A stretch of 64,000 nt of DNA, from assembly GCA_937949945.1 (NCBI GenBank), contig CALFEQ010000076.1, forward strand, positions 11,440 through 75,439, written 5' to 3'. Of this stretch, positions 57,043 through 64,000 are shown piece after piece. Source of the DNA: an uncultured Myxococcales bacterium. Its GTDB lineage: Bacteria; Myxococcota_A; Polyangia; Polyangiales; Polyangiaceae. Made by a program: the position numbers and the translations under genes. Every line of letters begins with the position of its first letter. Positions within the stretch are counted from its first letter, which is position 1. Under the pieces are notes generated by a model that saw nothing but the letters and a program-made list of their open reading frames with translations, had not been told where the DNA came from and made no database searches.

Positions 57043-57311
57043 GTCCAGGCGACGATGACCGTGGCGCCCCATCCGGAGCGCCGCTCGACCGTGCGCCGTC
57101 GGTCCAGCGCTCGATGGGCAGCGAGAGCAAGTGCTCGATATCTCGGGACAATGCGGGTCGGGCCGGGACCGCCGGTGCGTCTCCGTTGCTGCGCGTCCTC
57201 TGCGATGCAAAGGCTCGGGTCGCCGATTTTCTCGAGCCGCTCTGCATCTTTGCCTTGTCCGCTCCGTTCGCCGTGCCTGCCGTCAGGCCCCGTGCTCGTC
57301 GAGGTACCGCC

Positions 57312-58325
57312 GTGCTCGACCGTCGCTCGCACCGAAGGCCCCTCCGCTCCTCCGTCCACGTCCTCGCGTTGCTCGTGCCCCTCGCCGTGACCTCGGCGGT
57401 GGCCGTCGCGTGCGCCGACGGAGAGCGACGGGCATGCCGGGTCGGCGCCGATTGCGCGTCCGGCATGTGCGGATCGGACGGACTGTGCGTGGAAGGGCCG
57501 ACCGTGGCCCCGACCACGAGCCCCACCCCAGACGACGGCGGCATCGACGACGCCGCGGGCGGCTCCACGGTCGACGCCGAGGAGCCGCGGACGCCCGACG
57601 ACGGCGGCGGCATCGCGCTCCCCGGATGCGTGCCGAACAAGGACGGCACGATCACGCGCGACGAGGTCCCGATGCGTGCCGGGCTTCGCGCGACGTTTCG
57701 CGTCGCCGAGGACGTCGAGGTCTCCACCGCGGGCGAGCCGCTCGGGGACGGACGGCGCCGATGGGACCTCTCGATGATGCTGCCGAACGACGCGCACGTG
57801 CTCGTCGAGACGCTCCCGCTCACGGGCAAGTGGTACGCGTCGAAGTTCGCGGGCGCGTCGTACGCGACGCAGCTCCGCAAGTCGTCCGATCTCGTCGGCG
57901 TGTTCGAGGCCGCTCCCGGCGCGCTCACGCTGATGGGCGTCGTGTCTCCGAGCGACGGCCTCTACAAGACGGAGCTCACGAACGACCCGCCCGTGTCGAT
58001 GCTCGAGTTCCCGCTCACGCTCGACAAGAAGTGGCACAGCGACACGACCGTCACGGGCTGGGCGCTCGGCGCGCTCACGACGTACACGGAGAAGTACACG
58101 GCCCACGTCGACGCCGCCGGCGAGCTCGTGACGCCGCTCGGCACCTTCGACGTGCTGCGCGTGAGGATCGATCTCGAGCGCGTCATCGGTCTCTACAAGA
58201 CGACGTCGCGCACGTTCGCGTTCATCACCGAGTGCTACGGCAACGTCGCGAGCATCGTGTCGAAGGACGACGAGCGAGACGTCGAGTTCACGCGCGCCGC
58301 CGAGGTTCGGAGGATCTCGCCGTGA
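57312..58325 (+). CDS. Lipoprotein, paralog of 61208
   Basis: Lipoprotein of 337 aa. GTG 57312 with GAGGT upstream; basic n-region (DRRSHRRPLRS), hydrophobic core and lipobox AVAC (about residue 34). A small cysteine cluster (CRVGADCASGMCGSDGLC) and Thr/Pro/Asp linker follow. The main domain starts at GCVPNKDGTITRDE and contains LTGKWYASKFAGASYATQL, PSDGLYKTEL, FPLTLDKKWHS and VLRVRIDLERV. The protein at 61208 shares the same order, so the two are paralogs. Role unknown; co-expression with PHA genes suggests a link to hydrophobic substrate handling. Confidence 0.65.
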   Translation: MLDRRSHRRPLRSSVHVLALLVPLAVTSAVAVACADGERRACRVGADCASGMCGSDGLCVEGPTVAPTTSPTPDDGGIDDAAGGSTVDAEEPRTPDDGGGIALPGCVPNKDGTITRDEVPMRAGLRATFRVAEDVEVSTAGEPLGDGRRRWDLSMMLPNDAHVLVETLPLTGKWYASKFAGASYATQLRKSSDLVGVFEAAPGALTLMGVVSPSDGLYKTELTNDPPVSMLEFPLTLDKKWHSDTTVTGWALGALTTYTEKYTAHVDAAGELVTPLGTFDVLRVRIDLERVIGLYKTTSRTFAFITECYGNVASIVSKDDERDVEFTRAAEVRRISP

Positions 58326-58330
58326 ATACG

Positions 58331-58541
58331 AGGCTCCAGGCTCCGGGCTCCAGGCTCCAGGGGGATGTCGCTGGTGCGCACGCCCACGCCGCCGGTGCGT
58401 CGGCGACGCGCGCCCACAGCTCTCTGGAACCTGGAGCCTGGCGCCTGGCGCCCCGACCCGGAGCCTGGAGCCCGGAGCCCCGACCCGGAGCCTGGAGCCC
58501 GAGGCTCCAATCCGGAGCCTGGAGCCTGGAGCCTGGAGCCT
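58331..58541. repeat. AGGCTCC / GGAGCCT heptamer arrays in inverted orientation
   Basis: AGGCTCC-type units at 58331-58360 face GGAGCCT units scattered through 58424-58541, ending with four perfect tandem GGAGCCT copies at 58514-58541. The two blocks could form a long imperfect stem. The last copies end one base before the ATG at 58543 and supply GGAG at ribosome-binding-site distance. Confidence 0.85.
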
Positions 58542-58542
58542 G

Positions 58543-59613
58543 ATGGTCATGTTCCGCGATCTCTGGCCGCTCGTCCTGTTGCTGCCCGTCCTCGTCGGCT
58601 GCCTGTCCTTCCACAAGGGGCCGATGCCGGGCGAGCCGCGCGACGCTCGCTTCGTCGAGGTCGACGGGGTCCGCGTGCGGTTCGTCGACACCGGAGACTC
58701 GACGGAGCCGGCCGTCGTGAAGCCGATCGAGCCGGTCGAGCCGACGAGCGAAGCGACCGACGAAGGCGAGGAAGGCATCGAGCCCGAGCCTGCACCTCCA
58801 CCCGTCGCCGAGAAGCCCGCGCGAGCGCCCGCCGAGAAGCCCACCGTCGTGCTCATCCACGGATTCGCGTCGGCGATCGAGGCATGGGCGCCCGTCGTGC
58901 CCGTCCTCGCGAAGACGCATCGGATCGTCGCCCTCGACCTCAAGGGCTTCGGCTGGACCGACCGCCCCGAAGGCGACTACTCGCCGGAGGCGCAGGCGCA
59001 GCTCGTCCTCAAGCTGCTCGATCTCCGCGGCGTCCGGAAGGCCGCCCTCGTCGCGCACTCGTGGGGCAGCTCCGTCGCGCTCGCGGCGACGCTCGCCGCG
59101 CCCGAGCGCGTGACGAAGCTCGCGCTCTACGATGCGTGGGTCTACGAGGAGCAGCTCCCGCCGTTCTTCCATTGGGCACGCGCCGAGGGCGTCGGTGAGA
59201 TGCTCTTCGGCCTCTGGTACAAGCAGCGCGCCGACGAGCGCATCTCGCTCGCGTTCTTCGACAAGAAGTACGTCACCGAAGAGCTCGTCGAGGACGTCGA
59301 GGCCGCGCTCGATCGTCCCGGCACCGTCGCCGCCGCGCTCGCGGCCGTTCGAGGCCAGCGCTACGAGCGCATCCAGGGCAAGTACCGGACGATCGACAAG
59401 CCGACGCTCCTCCTCTGGGGCCGCGAGGACGTCGTCACGCCGCTGAAGTACGGCGAGAGGCTCGCGAGCGAGCTGCCGAACGCGAAGCTCGTCGTGTACC
59501 CCCGCTGCGGGCACTTCCCGATGATCGAGGCACGCGACGCGTCGAACCGCGACCTCGTCGCGTTCCTGAACGACCGCGATCATCACGCGACGACGCGCGA
59601 GGGAACGCCGTGA
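58543..59613 (+). CDS. Lipoprotein alpha/beta hydrolase
   Basis: Hydrolase of 356 aa with a lipoprotein signal peptide (WPLVLLLPVLVGC, cysteine about 20). Region 45-100 is an acidic/Pro-rich insert between the first strands. Fold motifs: VVLIHGFASAIEAW (oxyanion), VALDLKGFGWTDRP, LVAHSWGSSVAL (nucleophile serine about 171 in H-S-W-G), LLLWGREDVVTP (Asp) and YPRCGHFPMIEA (His). Esterase, lipase or oligomer hydrolase at the envelope. ATG 58543 or 58549; the ribosome-binding site is made by the GGAGCCT repeat. Its stop overlaps the next gene (GTGA). Confidence 0.85.
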   Translation: MVMFRDLWPLVLLLPVLVGCLSFHKGPMPGEPRDARFVEVDGVRVRFVDTGDSTEPAVVKPIEPVEPTSEATDEGEEGIEPEPAPPPVAEKPARAPAEKPTVVLIHGFASAIEAWAPVVPVLAKTHRIVALDLKGFGWTDRPEGDYSPEAQAQLVLKLLDLRGVRKAALVAHSWGSSVALAATLAAPERVTKLALYDAWVYEEQLPPFFHWARAEGVGEMLFGLWYKQRADERISLAFFDKKYVTEELVEDVEAALDRPGTVAAALAAVRGQRYERIQGKYRTIDKPTLLLWGREDVVTPLKYGERLASELPNAKLVVYPRCGHFPMIEARDASNRDLVAFLNDRDHHATTREGTP

Positions 59614-61202
59614 AGCGCCGCGCCCGCGCCCTCTTCGGCATCGCCGCGGCGAGCTTCGTGCTCGTCGTCGCCTCCGTCGCGCGGGCGACCGGCTTCCACG
59701 AGATCGGTCAGGATTACGTGCCGCGCGACAAGACCGAGGTCGCCGTCTCGGGCTACTTCCGCACGCGCGGCGAGGCTCTGCACAACCTCGACCTCGATCG
59801 CGGGCTCGGCCCGAGCGGGCAGCCGCTCTTCCCCGTCTCGCAGGCGAACCCGAGGGCGCAGACGCTCACGCACTGGGACATGCGGCTGCGCACGGACGTG
59901 GCCCTCTACCCGCCCGGATCGATGGCGGGCGTCAAAGCGCGCTTCGACGTCCTCGACAACGTCGCGCTCGGGAGCTTGCCCGAAGGCGTCCCGTCGGCGG
60001 TGACGACCCAGCGCTCACCGGCGGACGCCATCCGCGTGCGGCGCGCATGGGGCGAGGTCGTCTTGCCGTTCGGCTACCTCGCCGCCGGCCGCATGGGCAC
60101 GCACTGGGGCCTCGGCATGGTCGCCAACGGCGGCGACTGCCTCGATTGCGACAGCGGCGACGCCTCGGACCGCGTCGCGTTCATCACGCCGCTCGCCGGT
60201 CACATCTGGGCGCTCGCCTACGACTTCAGCGCGACCGGCCCCGTCGCTCCGCGCTCGGCGCAGAACCGCACGATCGCCCTCGAGCGCACCACGAACGTCC
60301 GGACCGCGACGTTCGCGTGGATGAGCTGGCGGAGCGACGAGGCGCGCGAGCGGCGACGCAAGGCGAAGAAGACGACGGTCGAGTACGGCAGCTACATCAC
60401 GCATCGCTGGCAGAGGGACGACGTCCCGGGCACGTACCTGCCGACCGCGCAGCCGTTCGATCCGCTCGCGAACGGCGGCGCGGGGGTCATGGCGCGAGGA
60501 TTCTCGGCGAGCGCCTTCGATGGCTGGCTCCGGCTCACGTTCCCGTGGGCGAGGATCGAGGCGGAGGCCGCGTTCCTCACGGCGACCATCGAGCAGCCGT
60601 CGCTCGTGCCCGGCGTCCTCCTCCGCGATCCGGTGAAGAGCAAGCAGATCGGCGCCGCGCTCCAGACGGAGTTCGGCGCGCCCGACGGCGCGTTCTCCGC
60701 TGGGCTCGACGGCGGATACGCGAGCGGCGATCCCGCGCCGGGCTTCGGCGTCGTCCAGCGCGCCGGCGCCGCGGCGCCGCAGCCGGGCGATCTCGACGGA
60801 CCGCAGGCGATCCCGCCGCGCGACAACCGCATCGACAACTTCCGCTTCCACCCCGACTACCGCGTCGATCGCATCCTCTTCCGCGAGATCCTCGGCGCGA
60901 TCACGGACGCGGTCTACGCGCGGCCGCACGCACGGCTCCGCATCGCGAAGGCGCACAGCGCGCAGCTCACCGCGCACGCCGCCGTCGTCGCGTCGAGCGC
61001 GGTCGAGCGCTCCTCGACGCCGAGCGGCAAGGCCCCTCTCGGCGTCGAGATCGATCCGTCGCTCGTGTTCGAGACGCACGCGTTCCTCGCGGCCCTCGAC
61101 TATGCGGTCCTCTTCCCGCTCGAGGGCTTCGACAACACGATCGCGAACCTTTCGGCGAAGCCGGCGCAGCTCGTCCGCGTCCGCCTCAACTACCTCTTCT
61201 GA
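59610..61202 (+). CDS. TIGR04551-like outer-membrane beta-barrel protein
   Basis: Protein of 530 aa with GTG start overlapping the previous stop by four bases. The signal peptide ALFGIAAASFVLVVASVARA is followed by a long beta-strand-rich protein of alternating polar/aromatic pattern: VSGYFRTRGEALHNLDLDRG, HWDMRLRTDVALYP, AAGRMGTHWGLGMVANGGD and, at the C-terminus, PAQLVRVRLNYLF. The GMVANGGDCLDCDSGD patch and overall plan match the myxobacterial TIGR04551 family of porin-like proteins. Possibly a channel for hydrophobic or organic substrates; substrate unknown. Confidence 0.7.
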   Translation: MKRRARALFGIAAASFVLVVASVARATGFHEIGQDYVPRDKTEVAVSGYFRTRGEALHNLDLDRGLGPSGQPLFPVSQANPRAQTLTHWDMRLRTDVALYPPGSMAGVKARFDVLDNVALGSLPEGVPSAVTTQRSPADAIRVRRAWGEVVLPFGYLAAGRMGTHWGLGMVANGGDCLDCDSGDASDRVAFITPLAGHIWALAYDFSATGPVAPRSAQNRTIALERTTNVRTATFAWMSWRSDEARERRRKAKKTTVEYGSYITHRWQRDDVPGTYLPTAQPFDPLANGGAGVMARGFSASAFDGWLRLTFPWARIEAEAAFLTATIEQPSLVPGVLLRDPVKSKQIGAALQTEFGAPDGAFSAGLDGGYASGDPAPGFGVVQRAGAAAPQPGDLDGPQAIPPRDNRIDNFRFHPDYRVDRILFREILGAITDAVYARPHARLRIAKAHSAQLTAHAAVVASSAVERSSTPSGKAPLGVEIDPSLVFETHAFLAALDYAVLFPLEGFDNTIANLSAKPAQLVRVRLNYLF

Positions 61203-61207
61203 ACGCC

Positions 61208-62062
61208 ATGAAGCGCTCCGCCCTGCTCCCCCTCTCGTTCGTCGCCACGATGAGCGCCTTCGCGTGCGGCGAGAACGAGACGCCTCCGCCGGCGAAGAGC
61301 CCGTACGTGGCCGGGCAGCCCGAGCCGCTCTCGTGCGTGCCGAACCTCGACGGCAAGATCGAGGCGCGCGAGCTCGCCCCCGCCGTCGGCGTGGCCGCGA
61401 CGTATCTGGTGTCTCCGCCGGGCAGCGAGCGCACCGTCGACCTCGTCGGCACGGTGCGGGACGGCAAGACGGTGTGGTCCCTGGGCGTCGACTTCGCCGA
61501 CGATCAGGTCGCGCGCATCTCCGCGCAGACGCTCGAGGGCAAGTGGTACGCGGACGCGTTCGCGGGCGTCCCGAACGCGATCGTGCTGCCGATCGACGCC
61601 GGCGGCCTCAGCGAGGGCGTCTACACGCACGACGACGAAGCGTTCTCGCTCCACGGCGTCGCGTCCGCCTCGCCCGACGAGCCGAACAAGACGCTGCTCG
61701 TCTACAAGACGCCGATCACCCTCTACCGGTTCCCGCTCGAGCCCGGCCTGACGTACACGTCGACGGGCGAGGTCGAAAATGGCACCTTCCGCGGGCTGCC
61801 GTACGCGGGCCGCGACACCTACGAGGTGAAGGTCGACGCGGCGGGCGAGCTCACGCTGCCGGACTTCACCATCACGCAGGCGCTACGCGTGAAGATCAAG
61901 GTGACGATCTCGCCGGCCGCAGGCCAGGTGACCACGCAGCGGCAGACGAGCTTCCTCTTCGAGTGCCTCGGAGAGGTGGCGCGCGCGACGAGCAGGCTCG
62001 ACGAGCCGGAAGAAGACTTCACCGTGGCGACCGAGCTCCGGAGGCTCGGGCTCGCCCCGTGA
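61208..62062 (+). CDS. Lipoprotein, paralog of 57312
   Basis: Lipoprotein of 284 aa; signal peptide LLPLSFVATMSAFAC (cysteine about 20). The main domain begins SCVPNLDGKIEARELAPAVG and carries LEGKWYADAFAGVPNAIVL, SEGVYTHDDEAFSLHGV, VYKTPITLYRFPLEPGLTYTS and ALRVKIKVTISPA, in the same order as the protein at 57312. It starts five bases after the stop of the outer-membrane gene, so it is in the same operon. Likely an outer-membrane lipoprotein partner of the barrel protein; function unknown. Confidence 0.68.
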   Translation: MKRSALLPLSFVATMSAFACGENETPPPAKSPYVAGQPEPLSCVPNLDGKIEARELAPAVGVAATYLVSPPGSERTVDLVGTVRDGKTVWSLGVDFADDQVARISAQTLEGKWYADAFAGVPNAIVLPIDAGGLSEGVYTHDDEAFSLHGVASASPDEPNKTLLVYKTPITLYRFPLEPGLTYTSTGEVENGTFRGLPYAGRDTYEVKVDAAGELTLPDFTITQALRVKIKVTISPAAGQVTTQRQTSFLFECLGEVARATSRLDEPEEDFTVATELRRLGLAP

Positions 62063-62097
62063 CCAGGACTCCACGAGAAGAGACAAGGAGTGGATCG

Positions 62098-62400
62098 ATG
62101 ATCTGGGATCTCTACAAGAAGGCCTTTTTCGCGTGGGAGGACGCGACCGCGAAGTACCTCGAGCAGTGGATGAAGAGCCCGCTGCTCCTCGCGCCGAGCG
62201 GGATGATGCTCGGAGGCATGATGAAGGCCAAGGCCGCCTACGATCGCGCGGCGGCGAGCTGGGTCGGCACCCTCGGGCTCGCGACCAAGCGCGATCAGGA
62301 GCGCACGCTCCACACGCTGCACCAGCTCGAGAGCCGCATCATCGATCTCGAGGAGCGCCTCTCGGAGGCGCTCGCCAAGAACGACGCGGCCCGGAGCTGA
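62098..62400 (+). CDS. PhaE-like / phasin-like small protein
   Basis: Helical protein of 100 aa. It starts WDLYKKAFFAWEDATAKYLEQW, then a Gly/Met-rich turn (APSGMMLGGMMKAKAAYD), and ends LGLATKRDQERTLHTLHQLESR and IIDLEERL. The last block resembles the conserved C-terminus of PhaE, the partner of class III PhaC, although full PhaE is far longer. It may be a minimal PhaE or a granule-associated protein. AAGGAG precedes the ATG; the acyl-CoA ligase gene follows after 50 bp. Confidence 0.65.
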   Translation: MIWDLYKKAFFAWEDATAKYLEQWMKSPLLLAPSGMMLGGMMKAKAAYDRAAASWVGTLGLATKRDQERTLHTLHQLESRIIDLEERLSEALAKNDAARS

Positions 62401-62450
62401 TCGAGACGAGGACGACGAGTGGGGGACGTTCCCCGAGGGGAGACGACGAC

Positions 62451-64000
62451 ATGGACATCACGCCTTTTCTGGACCTGAGGATCGCCCCGCGCGCCGTGTT
62501 CGACGCGCTGCCCGAGCGCAAGACGCGCGTGCGCTTCATGGTGCCCAATGGCGCGGGTGACTGGCGCGCGGTCACGTGGGGCGCGTTCGCCGACCAGATC
62601 CGGGAGCTTTCGCTCTTCCTCTCGACGGTGATCAAGAGCGGTGACCGCGCCGCGGTCTACGCTCCGAACCGCGTCGAGTGGGCGAGCGCCGCGCTCGCCA
62701 TCCAGGCGGCCGGAGGCGTGATGGTCCCGGTCTACCCGGCCTCGACGCCCGACCAGCTCGCCTACGTCGTTTCGCACTCGGACGCGAAGGCGCTCTTCGT
62801 CGACACGCCCGCGCTGCTCGGACGCGTGCTCGAGGCGTGGCGCTCGCTCGGCGAGGTCGCGCGGATCGTGCTCCTCGACGACGCGATCGACGTCGCGCGC
62901 GTCCACCAGTCGCTTCGCGAGAAGGGCGCCGTCGTGCCTCCCTTCGAGGAGGTCGTCGCGAAGGTCGTCGGCATCGGCGAGGCGCGCGCGATCGGCGCCG
63001 CGAAGGATCGCGAGGATCCCAAGGCGTTCGAGCGCACCATGAACGGCGTCTCCCTCGATCAGCCCGGGATGATGCTCTACACGAGCGGCACCTCCGGCAA
63101 CCCGAAGGGCGTCCCGCTCACGCACCGCAACGTCGCGGTGAACGGGCTCGACTGGATCAAGTGCAACGCTCCGCTGCTCGAGGAGGGCGCCGTCGATCTG
63201 CTCTGGCTCCCGATGAGCCACATCTTCGGGTTCGGCGAGATGTGCCTCGGCAACGCGCTCGGTTGGACGTCCTACCTCTCCGATCCGGCGAGCTGCCTCT
63301 CGCGCCTTCCCGAGGTGAAGCCCTCGGTCTTCTTCAGCGTGCCCTCGCACTGGGAGAAGCTCGCCGTCCAGGCGATGCACGAGCCCACGCCGGAGGCGCG
63401 CCTGAAGAAGTTCGAGGCCACGACGGGCGGGCGCCTCCGCTTCTGCCTGTCCGGCGGCGCGGGCCTCAAGCGCGAGGTGAAGGACTTCTTCTACTCGTGC
63501 GGCCTGCTCCTCGTGGAGGGCTACGGGCTGACGGAGACGTCGCCCACGCTGACGTTGAACCGTCCGGACGCGTTCCGCTTCGACTCCGTCGGCAAGCCGC
63601 TGCCCTCCGTCGAGCTCCGCCTCGCCGAGGACGGCGAGATCCTCGCGAAGGGACCGAACGTCTTCTCGGGGTACCACAAGGATCCGGAGGCGACGCGCGA
63701 GGCCTTCACCGAGGACGGCTGGTTCAAGACGGGCGACATCGGCCGCTTCACGGAGGACGGCTTCCTCCAGATCGTCGACCGCAAGAAGGACATCCTCGTG
63801 ACGGCCGGCGGCAAGAACGTTCCGCCGGCGAACATCGAGCTCCGCTTCTGCGACGATCCGCTCATCGCGCACGTCGTCGTCTACGGCGACGGCAAGAAGT
63901 ACCTCGTCGCCGGCGTCTGGCTCAACGAGGAGGCGGTGCAGGCGTCGCTCGCGAGCGTCAGCCCCGAGGGCCGCGAGGCCGCGAAGCGCGCGCTCGTGCA
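62451..64000 (+). CDS. AMP-dependent acyl-CoA synthetase (3' end beyond the window)
   Basis: First 516 codons of an AMP-forming ligase with ATG 62451 and GAGGGGAG upstream. Visible: LPMSHIFGFGEM, P-loop YTSGTSGNPKGV (about residue 211), VEGYGLTETSPTL, GDIGRFTEDGFLQIVDRKKD and the hinge TAGGKNVPPANIE. The C-terminal lid with its lysine is cut off by the window end. Long- or medium-chain fatty acid activation is likely. Its place after the PhaE-like gene suggests it feeds acyl-CoA into PHA synthesis or degrades released acids. Confidence 0.88.
   Translation, partial: MDITPFLDLRIAPRAVFDALPERKTRVRFMVPNGAGDWRAVTWGAFADQIRELSLFLSTVIKSGDRAAVYAPNRVEWASAALAIQAAGGVMVPVYPASTPDQLAYVVSHSDAKALFVDTPALLGRVLEAWRSLGEVARIVLLDDAIDVARVHQSLREKGAVVPPFEEVVAKVVGIGEARAIGAAKDREDPKAFERTMNGVSLDQPGMMLYTSGTSGNPKGVPLTHRNVAVNGLDWIKCNAPLLEEGAVDLLWLPMSHIFGFGEMCLGNALGWTSYLSDPASCLSRLPEVKPSVFFSVPSHWEKLAVQAMHEPTPEARLKKFEATTGGRLRFCLSGGAGLKREVKDFFYSCGLLLVEGYGLTETSPTLTLNRPDAFRFDSVGKPLPSVELRLAEDGEILAKGPNVFSGYHKDPEATREAFTEDGWFKTGDIGRFTEDGFLQIVDRKKDILVTAGGKNVPPANIELRFCDDPLIAHVVVYGDGKKYLVAGVWLNEEAVQASLASVSPEGREAAKRALV

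Larger units (their letters stand above)
56944..57311. other. Divergent regulatory region between phaR and the 57312 lipoprotein gene
   Basis: 368 bp. Operator candidates 3 and 4, the plus-strand promoter between them and the phaR -10 box occupy 56953-57042. The remaining 270 bp form a long leader for the gene at 57312. An in-frame ATG at 57114 would add 66 residues with no function before the signal peptide and is not used here. Confidence 0.6.

Noticed and set aside
57114..57311. Upstream ATG of the 57312 lipoprotein gene
   Set aside because: It would place 66 extra residues before a normal lipoprotein signal peptide; GTG 57312 has a better ribosome-binding site.
1..64000. tRNA, rRNA, riboswitch, IS or prophage features
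   Set aside because: The gene-free stretches were read for cloverleaf-like and transposase-like patterns and none was found; a covariance-model search was not possible here.

Overview
This 64 kb window is a single stretch of chromosome from a high-GC, Gram-negative bacterium. The gene content points to the Myxococcota (a Polyangiales-type myxobacterium): many Asp/Gly-rich lipoproteins beginning 'C...DGG', cysteine-rich secreted proteins, a myxobacterial-type sigma-like regulator, a fused ccoNO oxidase, and dense coding on both strands. That assignment is an inference from style and families, not from a marker gene. No rRNA, tRNA, CRISPR array, prophage, transposase or IS was found.

Layout. 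0-5.4 kb: a cupin, a Vps62-like lipoprotein, an MFS sugar transporter and two secreted lipoproteins. 5.4-31 kb: a compact stress / low-oxygen island. It holds a universal stress protein with a ribosome hibernation factor, a seven-gene cbb3 oxidase operon (ccoI-S-NO-Q-P-G plus a TauE/SafE membrane protein), DUF2267, FtsH, an NTPase, three CBS-domain proteins, a universal stress protein fused to hemerythrin, a PEBP-like protein, a CDP-alcohol phosphatidyltransferase, an acyltransferase and several small proteins, with secreted lipoproteins interspersed. 31-53 kb: mixed housekeeping and envelope genes: a triheme lipoprotein, a Grx-IscA-like-rhodanese fusion with bolA, a fatty acyl-CoA ligase, a site-2 protease, a response regulator, hydrolases, a GGDEF protein, a metallophosphoesterase, an Eis-like acetyltransferase, a sigma-like protein, an EVE protein, Ku and lipoproteins. 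53.9-64 kb: a polyhydroxyalkanoate (PHA) locus with a PhaB-like reductase, class III PhaC, phasin, PhaR, then an outer-membrane protein, two paralogous lipoproteins, a lipoprotein hydrolase, a PhaE-like protein and an acyl-CoA ligase cut by the window end.

How the parts work together. The main observation is regulatory. Eleven transcription units of the 5-31 kb island have a sigma-54-type -24/-12 element (GG-N10-GC, mostly close to TGGCAC-N5-TTGCA) immediately upstream. Five of these elements end exactly 13 bases before the start codon, which would give nearly leaderless mRNAs. Several of the same units also carry an inverted repeat CGCA-N5-TGCG 50-140 bases upstream of the -24 element, where a sigma-54 activator would bind. 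This suggests one RpoN-dependent regulon joining the high-affinity oxidase, ribosome hibernation, FtsH and CBS/USP proteins. In the PHA locus, four TGC-N3-GCA inverted repeats flank phaR and the phasin promoter, as expected for PhaR operators. One pair brackets a -35/-10 promoter that reads into the downstream lipoprotein/hydrolase/outer-membrane genes, tying those envelope genes to PHA control.

Limits: starts, motifs and families were read by eye. No database search or structure prediction was possible.
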